NCBI RefSeq assembly: GCF_001704415.2
Contig: NC_030813.1
Location: 19,362,001-19,426,000 of the forward strand
Origin: Capra hircus
Lineage: Eukaryota; Chordata; Mammalia; Artiodactyla; Bovidae
Direction: 5' to 3'
DNA: 64,000 nucleotides
Made by a program: the position numbers and the translations under genes. The notes beneath the pieces were generated by a model, which saw nothing but the letters and a program-made list of their open reading frames with translations, was not told the origin of the DNA and made no database searches. Shown here one piece after another: positions 35,645-46,994 of this stretch (its first letter is position 1; each line of letters opens with the position of its first letter).

Positions 35645-38049
35645 AAAGAACTTACACATATTTGTCCTCTACTTCAGTTCAATGAAATAAAGCTTAAGTC
35701 CTTTGAACATGGAGAAAGTCCATATTGCAGTGTATTCTTATATCATTTTGCTCTCCTTGCCGTGTTGTGCCCAGGATTGATCAGAGTCACTATATGTCAG
35801 AAATCATCTTCTGTTTCACTGTACTTAATTTGTCCTATTAACACAAAATATACAGAATCTGTTCTTTGTTCATTTTTCAAACACCTAATACTTTATTATA
35901 ATTATGAAAGACTAAAGATTTAAAAAAAACTTTGACTACCTGCCTTTACAATAGTCTGACAGCCTCTCATGTGTTTAGAAATTGCCTGAAAAAGTTCTAC
36001 TTCATTATATAATGTTTGCGTCATATGAGAATTTCTGTTGTAGGCAGTGAAATGTAAATAATTACCGAGGAAACAAGATCTTTAAATAACCAAAATTGTC
36101 GGCAGTGTCCAACTTACTTAAGAAGAGAATGTTCATTGTAAATGTATTAATATGTAACTAGACCAGTCTCATTCTCCTCTGCTATTTGCCGGTCACACAG
36201 TTAATAGCTATTTAGAGGTTTGACCATTCTGTCTACAAGTATCCGTGTTTACCCAATCTTATTTGCACTATAAGTTTTATGACAAGAGTGTTTTTGGATG
36301 AGTGCTTTTATATGTTTTCCAGGATTTTTTTGATTGAGCTAAACTAAAAATGGGGCAAGTGTGGTTTAATATTTTTTTCTTTTGTGTTTTATTGTCCAAA
36401 GTGTTAAAATAGCTTTAAAAAGGTTTGAAATAGTTTTGTATTTTGGATTCTAACTTTTCTCTTACCCAAAGGACTCTGTTGCCATCATACTTTGTCAGCA
36501 TTTTAACATTTAATCTTGTGAACTTTTTTTAAACATCAAACCATAAAACACAAAAGCAAATTCTAGAATGATAAATTTATGACATACTTGTAGTGACTAA
36601 AAGGCAATTTGGACTAAAATCTTCTTTAAAAGCACATAATAAATTGGTGATATTGAACCCAGAAACTCATCTAGATGCTTGTGTTTGATTTTAGATACAG
36701 ATATTAGATATTGGGTATTTAGATACAGGTGGGTACTTTTTTAAAACCAAATATTTATAGAATTTATCTTATAAAATAAATAATTTTATTTAATTCTTTA
36801 ATGTGTGGCTGAATAAATTATGTATAGAGAAGGCACTCAAATAAGCTTAACACAGTCTTAGCATTGTCTTTTACCTTTGATTTTGAACAGAGAGAGTCTG
36901 ATTGGCTCAACCTGTGTCAAATATCCACCTTCGCCCTCCCCCTCCCTACTATCCTGTCAGTCTTGATTGTGGCAGGGTCACCTGACTCAAACATGACAGC
37001 CTACGCACATCCTTTCATCAGGGTCAGTAGTTGAGGTCCTTTCAAACAAGAAAGCAGGGTTTGGGCAGGCAATGCAAACATGTCTGCTAGAGCATCTAAC
37101 TAGTATAGATTTGTATTGTTTTTGCTACTGAAAAAACACTAAAAAGGAAAAATGTCCATGGTTGACACTGGCCATTTGATAAACACAGAAACTCTCTCTG
37201 GCAGTTGATTTAGGCTGGCAGATGTAGATTCCTTTGCTGAAAATAGTTGAATTTGTCATGTTCACAGTTTGAGAAAAATCAAGAGTTTTTAAGGTATGTC
37301 CTTATTAAAGATTAAAGTGCTATTGTAGTAATTATATGCTGAGGACAAAGTCATTTCTTTTCATGAAAACAGAAGCCAATACCGTGAATACTGAGTCATT
37401 GTAAATGTTCAAAAAACTAGAGCTGATGAAATGTTCTAGAACATTCTAACTAAACAGTGTACCTGGAATGGTATCTATTCTATTTCTCATTTCATTTTCC
37501 AGAACTTTTTATATCCTTTCCCTCATTATTAGTGCCAAATGCTTCTCTTTAAAGAAAAATGAAGTAACAGCTGACTAGAAGTTTAAGATATATGTTCAAC
37601 CTCTACCGTCAATCTTGAGAGTAGGAGCCTCAAATTTCTCCTAACTGTGTTAATGAGGGAAAAAGAGACATTGACAGAAACAGAGAGAAGTAATATTCTA
37701 AAGATGAACCTACAAACTGGGGCAGTTGAGAAATTTTCATATCAATAAATCATTATAATTATATAATTATAATTATATTAATATAATATTAATTGCATTA
37801 TAATTATCATGTATAATTCTTCTACAGCAATGATTGATTAGTTTCTTTTGGTGGGGGGACAGATATTCGTTGCTTGTGATATAGCCTTTTAAAATCTATG
37901 ACTTTTCCGTTTTGTAAAGAACATATCTAAAGTGGAAGTTCAGGGGGAGATGCTTCTGTTGAACACAAACATCTCTTCATGATTATCATCAGTGATTGTT
38001 AAGGAGGAGACAAGATACAGCCTAGACAGACGTCTTACAAACTAACCTT
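35645..38049. other. Intronic sequence, nothing firmly recognised
   Basis: This is the longest repeat-poor stretch of the inter-exon intron. A GC-richer patch at about 36890-37090 may be an old repeat. An AT-only run lies at 37745-37800. No exon-like frame was found. Confidence 0.45.
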
Positions 38050-38610
38050 CACATTCACTCTCCTTCTAGCCTTTCTCCAACTTGTTGCCAAAGTGCAAAT
38101 GTGATCTGTTCTTGTCTGTTTAAAATACTTCCTGATTTTCATTGCTCTAGGAGAAAGACCAATTTTAACAACATGATCTGCAAGGTGCTGTATGATCTGG
38201 CCTCTGCATTCATTTCCAGGCTGGTCTTATGCTGTCTTTGCTCTCTGCATTCCACTATACTGGCCTTCCTTCCTTTCTCATGATTAGTCATGTGCCTCCC
38301 CAGTACACACCTCACATTTCCACCTGAAACGTTTGTCCCTTCCACCACTCTATGCCACCTGTATTCTATTCTGTTGCCTAACTTTTATTAATTATTCAAA
38401 TTTTACCTCAAATTTTAGTGTTTGTCCCTTCCACCACTCTATACCACCTGTATTCTATTCTGTTGCCTAACTTTTATTAATTATTCAAATTTTACCTTTT
38501 ATTAATTATTCAAATTTTACTAATTTCCTTAGTGGAAACCTTCCCTGTCCTTCTCAAATTGACATGTCCTATCAAAGCATCATATACATCTCTTTCAGAG
38601 CAGTTTTTGT
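38050..38610 (+). mobile_element. L2 LINE 3' region with local duplications
   Basis: L2 phrases are readable (tgctgtatgatctggcctct near 38185; ctctctgcattccactatac near 38240). The copy has been lengthened by an 89-base tandem duplication and a shorter one at 38331-38520. Confidence 0.65.
38331..38520. repeat. Stepwise tandem duplication inside an L2
   Basis: A unit starting GTTTGTCCCTTCCACC begins at 38331 and again at 38420 (period 89), nearly identical. The end of the second unit, CTTTTATTAATTATTCAAAT, is then repeated once more with a period of about 26. Confidence 0.9.
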
Positions 38611-38632
38611 AGTTGTTAATTTATGCCTTTTA

Positions 38633-38686
38633 AAAAAGTGATTGATATAAAAAAAAACAAAAAAAATTAAAAAGTGATTGATATAA
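38633..38686 (+). repeat. 18-base direct repeat around an A-rich insert
   Basis: AAAAAGTGATTGATATAA occurs at 38633-38650 and 38669-38686 without difference. Only 18 bases of A-rich sequence separate them. This is the form of a target duplication around a bare poly(A) tail. Confidence 0.75.
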
Positions 38687-38974
38687 TAATAATATCTTTC
38701 TCCATAGACTCTATAGGAAGAATCATCTTTTTAATTGCACTCTTTTGTAATAGAGCTTTAAAATAATCGCAGTAGTAGTAACAATAGTGATAATGAATTG
38801 AAAGCCATGAATGTTGTACACCCTATGTGATTGCCATTGATTTGCTGCATTCTGATCACTTTCACAATATTTTGTTTAATCAAGAAAGTCTTGTTTACAT
38901 CTTTGGCTAATCTTTTTCCTTTCTGTCAAAAGTTCAGGGGGGAAAAAGAAGTAAAATTGATGAATAACTAAAGC

Positions 38975-39226
38975 CACTACTAAGTCGCTTCAGTCGTGTC
39001 CGACTCTGTGCGACCCCACCAGGCTCACCCGTCCCTGGGATTCTCCAGGCAAGAACACTGGAGTGGGTTGCCATTTCCTTCTCCAATGCATGAAAGTGAA
39101 AAGTGAAAGTGAAGTCTCTCAGTCGTGCCTGACTCTTAGCAACCCCATGGACTGCAGCCTACCAGGCTCCTCTGTCCATCGGATTTTCCAGGCAAGAGTA
39201 CTGGAGTGGGGTGCCATTGCCTTCTC
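38975..39226 (-). mobile_element. BovA2 SINE, full length
   Basis: This is a reverse-strand BovA2 with both body units, separated by the GAAAGTGAAAAGTGAAAGTG linker near 39092. Flanks reading ATAACTAAA on both sides suggest the target duplication. It ends 510 bases before the TBCK exon at 39736. Confidence 0.92.
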
Positions 39227-39735
39227 TGATAACTAAAACAGTAATTAATAAAAGTTAATTAATAAAGTAGTAGTTAATAAAAAGTTTATTGTATACACAC
39301 CAAAAGACAGTTTGCAAAGCAGGAGCAGTTGAACCAAAACATGGAGTAAGGCTTAGAGGTATATTGTTAAAAAGCAGCCGTGACTATTTTTCAGTGACTG
39401 GTTACAATATTAGAATTTTCTTAAATGAAAGGGAAATGGTTAGTGAGCTTCAAATATCAATTTAGAGAGACAGTTTAAGTTTCACTTACAGTTTTCAGAG
39501 GCATAAACAAGAAGTGACCCAGGTCAAGTTAGCCTTGCTTGTCTTGCAAAATAAGCTAAATTAATCTTTGCTTGTATGACTAAACTGGTTTTTCTGTTCA
39601 GGGGATTTTCAAGTCTTATCTCCATTTGTGTTTGATTTTAATGGTACTCTCTTCTGAGAATTAATTCCCTGTGAGCTTCTCTCACACATTCAAATGTGCA
39701 CACAAATAAATGTTTCCCTTAACCTTTTTTCTCAG

Positions 39736-39895
39736 TTTTGTTCGGGGTCACATTTCAGGCAGCATCAACATTCCATTCAGCACTGCATTCACTGCTGAAG
39801 GGGAGCTTAGCCAGGGACCTTACACTGCCATGCTCCAGAGCTTCAGAGGGAAGGTCATTGTCATTGTGGGGAATGTGGCAAAGCACACAGCAGAG
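39736..39895 (+). CDS. TBCK: TBCK internal exon: core of rhodanese-like domain
   Basis: This is the next TBCK coding exon, 13.8 kb downstream. It follows a strong acceptor (CCTTTTTTCTCAG) and ends in a near-perfect donor (GAG followed by gtaagt). Its first base completes the split Asp codon, then 53 codons follow and the exon ends at phase 0. The translation opens FVRGHISGSINIPFS, the classic rhodanese GHI-x-GxINIP signature, and continues to VIVIVGNVAKHTAE. In active rhodaneses the loop after that strand carries a catalytic Cys followed by an Arg. Here the loop reads VGNVAKHT with no Cys, so sulfurtransferase activity is not expected; this agrees with TBCK being a non-catalytic member. The final coding exon, which should supply the last few dozen residues and the stop, was not found in the remaining 24 kb, though a short exon is easy to miss by eye. 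Confidence 0.93.
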
Positions 39896-41439
39896 GTAAG
39901 TGTGCTCAGAACTGTCATATGGACCTCATGATGAGTTATTTACCTGCCTACTTCCACAGGTTGTCTAAATGTCATTTCTTCAGGAGCTGGTTGCAAATCA
40001 AATGAGCTTTGAATATCTGTCTATATTCTTATATCACAGAGATTGTCTACCTTTTCCTGGTAAAAGAATTCAAGCTTCTTTTCCTCACTCTACAGCATCA
40101 GAATCAATACTAAGCTTAGGAAACTTCAAATGATAGCCTACTATGTTTTCTTTTGGTTTTGACTTTTTGTTTTTTAACTGTTAAAATTACAGTTAAAATT
40201 ACAAGAAGGAAATTCAATTCCTTTCATTGGAGAAAAACAGTGGGACTTGATTGGTGGTTCTGAAAGCTGATCCTGATGGAATTTTTCGAATCTGTGGGTT
40301 TTGTTTCTTACAGGCTCAAAGCTTTATGGTAATAGCGAATTTGGGAAGGATACCAACTTTCAGGAACTGAGGAGTATATTAAACAGTAAAATGGCTTTTC
40401 TCTCTTCTGATTATGTTCTTAAAATTTTTGAAACATGAAACAGAGTAGTTTCTGGAAGTCAAAAACTTCACCTTTTTTTAAAAATTTATTTATTTTTAAT
40501 TGAAGGATAGTTGCTTTACAGTATTGTATTGGTTTCTACCAAACATCAACCTTTACTTTTCATAAAAGAGAAGTTAGAGGCTATATGGACTATGAGAGCC
40601 AAATGTACTTATTTACAAATCCCACAGTCAAACGTTAAAATGTACACTTTGAATATGTATAAGTTATTGTATGTCAATCAGAGCTCTATAAAGCAGCTTT
40701 TAAAATGACATATCTAGATGTAGGCAACAGTGAACCAGGACAGGCCCTTTTTCTAAAAGGACAGAAGAATCTGCTTCTGAAAAAATAGCAGAGATAGTTT
40801 GCTCTCTGAAGATAGCTTATGCAAATAAGCTGAATAATCCAGAAAGGATACCTATGGAATTGTAGTCAAGTGAGAACTTTAAGACTGTTGTCATAGGCTG
40901 TTTTAAGCATCTAATAATCTTGTTTCAGAAGCATTGGCTTTTGACACTAAATTAAAGTCATTCTCGGTAAAAAAAAAAAAAAAAGCTTAATTGACGAAAC
41001 TAAAGAAATATCCGAGTGGATATTAGCTATGTAAGTCTTAAATTACTCATCTCTCTTTTATGTCACTGTATCTAGTACTTCATAGGGAATCTAAATATAC
41101 CTATATCAGAGAAAGTCAGTATAGTAAATGACTAATGTGCAATTTTAATAAGTAACTGAGAACATTTTAGAATTAAAGCCTTGGTATCTCAATTATTTTT
41201 ATGTAAATCGGCTTTTATTATTATTGTTACTACTATTACCACAATACTGCTGCTGCTACATTAATCCATATTGCCATATCACTCCAATGAAAAATATCCA
41301 TTTTCGATTACAATGCATATCAATACATTCAACTCACAGAAATAGTGTTCAGAATCACGTATTTCTGGGTTGCACATAATACACAGCCTTTGGAAGAATT
41401 GTTTTTTATTATTCCAAATGATCTGGACTTTAAAAAAAA
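39896..41439 (+). other. TBCK: TBCK intron after the second exon
   Basis: This begins with a consensus donor (gtaagt). It contains an antisense L1 3' fragment at about 40478-40552 (aattgaaggatagttgcttt). No further exon was identified. Confidence 0.6.
40478..40552 (-). mobile_element. L1 3' end fragment, antisense
   Basis: This is a short piece matching the complement of the ruminant L1 3' terminus, between a T-rich tail and the phrase ccaaacatcaac. Confidence 0.6.
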
Positions 41440-41557
41440 TTTTTTATATTTTGACTGCACCATGAGGCATGCAGAATCTTAGTTCCCTGACCAGGGGTAT
41501 AACTCACACACCCTACAATGAAAGCACAGACTCTTAACTACTGGATTGCCAAGGAAA
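41440..41557 (-). mobile_element. CHR SINE, truncated
   Basis: This is the head half of a reverse CHR SINE: gcagaatcttagttccctga, then the tRNA-like part ending gattgccaaggaaac. Confidence 0.75.
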
Positions 41558-41678
41558 CTTTCAGGAAGAAATCTTCACAGTGATAATCATCCCAATTACT
41601 GACTGGTGATTGTGTGCTTGGCACTGTGACAAATACTTTTATATGTTATCTCTTTTTATTCTTCATAACAGTTCTATC

Positions 41679-42852
41679 AGTTCAGTTCAGTTGCTCAGTC
41701 ATGTCCAACTCTTTGCAGCCTCATGAACCACAGCAAGCCAGGCCTCCCTGTCCAACACCAACTCCCGGAGTTCACTCAGACTCACGTCCATCGAGTCAGT
41801 GATGCCATCCAGCCATCTCATCCTCTGTCATCCCCTTCTCCTCCTGCCTTCAATCTTTCCCAGCGTTGGGGTCTTTTCCAATGAGTCAACTCTTCGCATG
41901 AGGTGGCCAAAGTATTGGAGTTTCAGCTTCAAGATCAGGCATCAGCCACTGTTTCCACTGTTTCCCCATCTATTTGCCATGAAGTGGTGGGACTGGATGC
42001 CATGTTGAGCTTTAAGCCAATTTTTTTGCTCTCCTCTTTCACTTTCATCAAGAGGCTCTTTAGTTCTTCACTTTCTGCCATAAGGGTGGTGTCATCTGCA
42101 TATCTGAAGTTATTAATATTTCTCCTGGCAATCTTGATTCCAGCTTGTGCTTCTTCCAGCCCAGTGTTTCTCATGATGTACTCTGCATAGAAGTTAAATA
42201 AGCAGGGTTACAATATACAGCCTGGACGTACTCCTTTTCCTGTTTGGAACCAGTCTGTTGTTCCATGTCCAGTTCTAACTGTTGCTTCCTGACCTGCATA
42301 TAGGTTTCTCAAGAGGCAGGTCAGGTGGTCTGGTATTCCCATCTCTCTCAGAATTTTCCACAGTTTATTGTGATCCACACAGTCAAAGGCTTTGGCATAG
42401 TCAATAGAGTAGAAATAGATGTCTTTCTGGAATTCTCTTGCTTTTTCCATGATCCAGCGGATGTTGGCAATTTGATCTCTGGTTCCTCTGCCTTTTCTAA
42501 AACCAGCTTGAACATCAGGAAGTTCACGATTCATGTATTGCTGAAGCCTGGCTTGGAGAATTTTAATCATTACTTTACTAGCGTGTGAGATGAGTATAAT
42601 TGTGCAGTAGTTTGAGCATTCTTTGGCATTGCCTTTCTTTGGGATTGGAATGAAAACTGACCTTTTCCAGTCTGTGGCCACTGCTGAGTTTTCCAAATTT
42701 GCCGGCATACTGAGTGCAGCACTTTCACAGCAGCATCTTTCAGGATTTGAAATAGCTCACCTGGAATTCCATCATCTCCATTAGCTTTGTTTCGTAGTGA
42801 TGCTTTCTAAGGCCCACTTGACTTCACATTCCAGGATGTCTGGCTCTAGGTG
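41679..42852 (-). mobile_element. BovB LINE, antisense, internally deleted
   Basis: The TCAGTTCAGTTCAGT tail starts the copy. After the 3' end of the coding region there is an abrupt jump near 41935 that removes several hundred bases, then the reverse transcriptase region follows (open 41935-42174 with RYADDTTLMA, and 42208-42708 with fingers and motif A). A second small gap lies near 42005. Confidence 0.9.
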
Positions 42853-43675
42853 AGTGATCAACAAATCTATGAGGGAGACATTATTTACTCATTTTATGTA
42901 CAAGGAAAACTTAGATTTGGAGTTTATCTAATTTGCTTGTGTCAGAGCCTGGACTGAAATATGGGTCTATATGACTCTAAGTCCATACTCTTAACTTAGT
43001 GAGCAAGTTAGGCTTTTGAGTCTGAATGCTGCCATTTGTCCTGTTTTTTCAAAATAAACTTGTTCTGATTTTTCATGGATCACAATAGTTCCTCCCGATT
43101 ATGCTCTAAGTGCTAACAAGCTTAAGGCTCTACTTTCAGAAAGCATTAACCATTTGAAAATGATATCAAGTGGACCTGTATAACTGAATCTTCTTAAATA
43201 TGTCAGATGCATCCAAACATCCCACTCATTGTATTAATCTCTAGATTTATGTTTATTCTAAGTTTGCTTTATCATAAAGGTCAAAACATATGTAAAACTA
43301 AGTGGGTAACTCATTTCTTTCATTAAATAATAAACTATAGATCATATGTCATGTTGTGAAATGCATGTATCACAATGCAAATAAATTTAAAAGTTCAACA
43401 AATGAAGGAAATCTGGAAGCAAGACTATTTAGATGAAGTAATAAGAATGTATGACAATAATGGTATATAAAGAGCCATCACATTCCTGACAAATTAGCCA
43501 GTGTCTTCCTTATCAGAAACTAGATGTTATCACAGTAGTTCCTTCTTCCTCAGACTCTACATGATTATTCATACTTGCAGATAAGTGACTGAACAGATTG
43601 CATGCTTGGCTATTAATGCTTAAATCCAATGTCAGAAAGTAATTTTTGAGGAACAGTTTTAAATATTTGTATAGA
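42853..43675. other. Intronic sequence, nothing recognised
   Basis: This is AT-rich sequence with no exon-like frame or named repeat. Confidence 0.5.
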
Positions 43676-43679
43676 GATG

Positions 43680-44108
43680 TGTCAACTAAAAAAATACACA
43701 ATCTAAAATTTGAGAATCATATTTTATTCAGCAGACTTAGTGAGAACTTTAGCTGGAGATACAGCCACTCAGCTCTTAGGGAATGTTCCAAAGAGGGAAG
43801 GGAGGAGCCAGAATATAGAGTTTTTGCTGAGGGGGAAAAAAAATATATAGTCAAATATCAAAAGATTACTACCAATCACAAAAACAGGCATCTCAGTGGT
43901 ACTAATGATTTCAGTGGCAAGATGCAAGTCTGGGCTTACTGAAATTATTCCTTTAATATACATCTTAACTATCTAGGGCCAGTATCCTGTTTTTCTCCAT
44001 CTGTAATTCCTTTCACTGTACACCATCAGGGGCTTCTACAGTGGTCGATGGTTTTATGGCTGCAACATCCTGTTTATTGAAATGGCTAATGACATTTTTT
44101 TGTCCACA
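43680..44108 (-). mobile_element. Solo LTR of a class I endogenous retrovirus, antisense
   Basis: The 429-base block begins TGTCAACT and ends GTCCACA, giving TG...CA termini. It is flanked by GATG on both sides (43676-43679 and 44109-44112), a 4-base duplication typical of class I elements. On the minus strand an AATAAA signal (43723-43728) lies about 45 bases from the 3' edge. No retroviral coding region adjoins it. Confidence 0.72.
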
Positions 44109-44307
44109 GATGTACTTTTAATCATTTTCTCATCTTGGAGCTAAAGACAACTTCTAACATTCGTTTGTTTGTATTGTTCCATCATCTTTTTGTCTGCTGT
44201 ACAGGTCTGTATGACTCTACTAATGCTTCCTTTCCCCTCACCCTCCTCTAAGTTGGAGGCATCTCAACTTAAAGCATATTTGCTAGAATTCTACTATGTA
44301 TGCATGC

Positions 44308-44970
44308 TTCAGTTCAGTTCAGTTCAGTCTGTCAGTCGTGTCCAACTCTTTGCGACCCCATGAATCGCAGCACGCCAGGCCTCCCTGTCCATCACCATCT
44401 CCCGGAGTTCACTCAGACTCACATCCATCAAGTCCGTGATGCCAACCAGCCATCTCATCCTCAGTCGTCCCCTTCTCCTCCTGCCCCCAATCCCTCCCAG
44501 CATCAGAGGCTTTTCCAATGAGCCAACTGTTCCTATGAGGTAGCCAAAGTACTGGAGTTTCAGCTTCAGCATCATTCTCTCCAAAGAAATCCCAGGGTTG
44601 ATCTCCTTCAGAATGGACTGGTTGGATCTCCTTGCAGTCCAAGGGACTCTCAAGAGTCTTCTCCAACACCACAGTTCAAAAGCATCAATTCTTCGGCGCT
44701 CAGCCTTCTTCACAGTCCAACTCTCACATCCATACATGACCACAGGAAAAACCATAGCCTTGACTAGACGGACTTTAGTTGGCAAAGTAATGCCTCTGCT
44801 TTTGAATATAGTATCTAGGTTGGTCATAACTTTTCTTCCAAGGAGTAAGCATCTTTTAATTTCATGGCTGCAATCACCATCTGCAGTGATTTTGGAGCCC
44901 AAAAAATAAAGTCTGACACTGTTTCTACTGTTTCCCCATCTATTTCCCATGAAGTGATGGGACCAGATGC
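44308..44970 (-). mobile_element. BovB 3' region, antisense
   Basis: It starts with the TTCAGTTCAGTTCAGT tail. The minus strand is open for over 200 codons (44324-44970), covering the reverse transcriptase C-terminal region (CESWTVKKAERRRIDAFELW). The lack of stops suggests a younger copy. The short word ATGCATG on both sides may be the target duplication. Confidence 0.92.
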
Positions 44971-45434
44971 ATGGTACTAGATATCTTTTACTTACCCTAC
45001 CTCCCATCATAGCTCCATTCTCCACACTTCTTCACGCTGCTCTCTGTGCAAAATGGCAGACTTCCATGTCTTCTGGCTTCCAGTTATTGAGCTAATGGGG
45101 ACCTCTGACAAGTTTTGAGAGGGAGCGACTCAGGATATTTATCCCCCTGGTTTCTCCCCTCAAAGCTGTCTCAGTTTTACAGTGTTCCTCTACTAAAGGT
45201 TAACGCTTCTTTACAATAAACCTTCTCTATACTCACTTTCCAGCACCTGGTCCCATTAGCTTTAGGTGTGACAACAGCTCTGCTTTTTGGTAGTTGCAGG
45301 GTTACTACATCATCCTATATGGTTCTCTTACATTCCATAACATTGTAATTAATCTCACTGTAAGTTAAAACCCCTCAATTTATCCTGAGGGTTTGTTGGA
45401 ACCCTGACTGTTACAAGGATGCTGTTTAAATGTA
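44971..45434. other. Intronic sequence, possible old LTR remnant
   Basis: An AATAAA at about 45217 and the end phrase gttggaaccctgactgttac near 45396 resemble an old LTR 3' end. No matching left edge or target duplication was found, so this is only a suggestion. Confidence 0.3.
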
Positions 45435-45660
45435 TGATTTTTTAGTCAGACTATATTAGCTGCTCTGTTCTGTTTCTTACTAGCTGTTAAACTATGCAAA
45501 TGGTTTAACCTCCCTAAGTCACGATTGATTCCTTTATAAGATGGGGAAAATAATACCTACCTCATAGCATTGTTGAAAAGATTGCAGATTAGGCAATAAG
45601 GGATTCAGTACACAGCCTGATAATAGTAAGCACTCGGTTAATTTCAGCTATTAATTTTAT
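45435..45660 (+). mobile_element. MIR SINE
   Basis: MIR order is readable: head remnant, ttactagctgttaaactatg, the core (ataagatggggaaaataata), and the tail with aatagtaagcactcggttaa. Confidence 0.75.
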
Positions 45661-45834
45661 TTTCCAGTACTATATAATTTGCATATATGTGAATTTGGTA
45701 AGTATTATTTTATATATGATGATAGTATAAAAGTTCTAGAGTTTGTGAGTAACATCAGCAAAATGGCAGAGTGAGCAGTGCTAATCTCCCATTCTTCCAC
45801 AGAAACACTGAAAAAAAGTAGATTCTATACTTTT

Positions 45835-46390
45835 TTTAATAGAAATGGCAAGAGCAGGCATCCTTGTCTTCTTCCTGATTTTAGGGAAACAGCTTTCGGT
45901 CTTTCACCATTGAATATGATGTTAGTTGGATTTTTTTCATACGTCTCTTTTGTCACATTAAGGAGATTCTCTTCTATTTAAGTTTATTGAGTATTTTATC
46001 ACTGAATGGTATTGAATTTTATTAAATGCTTTTTCTGCATCAGTGGAGATAATTGTAATTATGATTTTTCCCTTTCTTCTATGAATGTGGTATTGTTATG
46101 TTGATTGATATCCATATGTTTAACTATCCTTGCATTCCTAGTGTAAATTCCATTTGGTCATGGTACATAATCCTTTCAGTAGCCTCCTGAATTCAGTTTG
46201 CTAGTATTTTGTTGAAGTTTTTACATCAGTAGTCATCAAGGGTTTTTGTCTGTAGTTTTCTTTTCTTGCAATGTTTTTGTTTGACTTTGACAGAAGAATG
46301 ATGCTGATTTGTAGCATGAGTTAAGAAGAGTTTTCTCCTGTTCAGTTTGTTGGAAGAGTTTGATAAGGATTTGTGTTAATTCTCGCCAGA
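45835..46390 (-). mobile_element. L1 LINE ORF2 fragment, antisense
   Basis: Antisense L1 reverse transcriptase sequence is readable (tgctttttctgcatcagtgg near 46026; tttgctagtattttgttgaa near 46198). The frames are broken. Confidence 0.75.
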
Positions 46391-46842
46391 GCAATTAGGC
46401 AAAAAAAAGAAAAGGTATCAAAAATGAAATTATGTTAGTTTCATAGGACATTAAAAATAATACAAGCTGAGTGGCTTAATACAATATAGTTCTAGATGCT
46501 AGAAGTCTGAAATCAAGGTGTCAGCCATGTTCCCTCTGAGGCTGTGGGTTGAATCTTTCTTCACCTTTTCTGCTTCTGATGGTGGCCAACAATCCTTGCC
46601 ATCCACAAAATAGAAGAAAGTATTTGCAAATTATGTATCTATAAAGGATTATTATTGGAATACAAAATCAACACACAAACATTAGTTATATTTCTGTTCA
46701 CTAACAATTCCTACAACTCAACAAAAGAAAGGCAATCAAATTTTTAAGTGCACAAATTTTGGGACATTTTAGACATTTCTCCAGAGAAGATATACAAATG
46801 GCCATAAGCACATGAAAAGATACCTGACACCATTTGTCATCC

Positions 46843-46994
46843 AGTTCAGTTCACTCACTCAGTCATGTCTGACTCTTTGTGACCCCATGAACCACAGCAC
46901 GCCAGGCCTCCCTGTCCATCACCAACTCCTGGTCTACCCAAACGCATTGAGTCCATTGAGTCGGTGATACCATCCAACCATCTCATCCTCTGTA
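46843..46994 (-). mobile_element. BovB 3' end, antisense, short
   Basis: This is a 150-base 5'-truncated copy with the CAGTTCAGTTCACTC tail at its left edge. L1 sequence (gggaaatgcaaatcaaagat) continues directly on the right. Confidence 0.88.

Larger units (their letters stand above)
25899..39735 (+). other. TBCK: TBCK intron between the two rhodanese exons
   Basis: This 13,837-base intron is defined by the GT at 25899 and the CAG ending at 39735. It is AT-rich. The recognisable content is Bov-tA and BovA2 SINEs, one short BovB, L2 and MIR relics, a short L1 insertion and several local duplications, each listed separately. No other coding exon was seen. The long SINE-free blocks (25899-27137, 30833-32148, 33641-35282, 35645-38049) hold nothing I can name with confidence. 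Confidence 0.85.

Noticed and set aside
38101..38283. Open frame in the L2 region as a coding exon
   Set aside because: The nucleotide phrases match an L2 LINE 3' region, and the flanks lack splice signals.
44324..45025. 233-codon minus-strand frame as a gene
   Set aside because: Most of it is BovB C-terminal sequence. The first codons come from unrelated flanking DNA beyond 44970.
44971..45434. A fourth LTR
   Set aside because: The right side resembles an LTR end, but I found no left edge, no TG start and no matching duplication.
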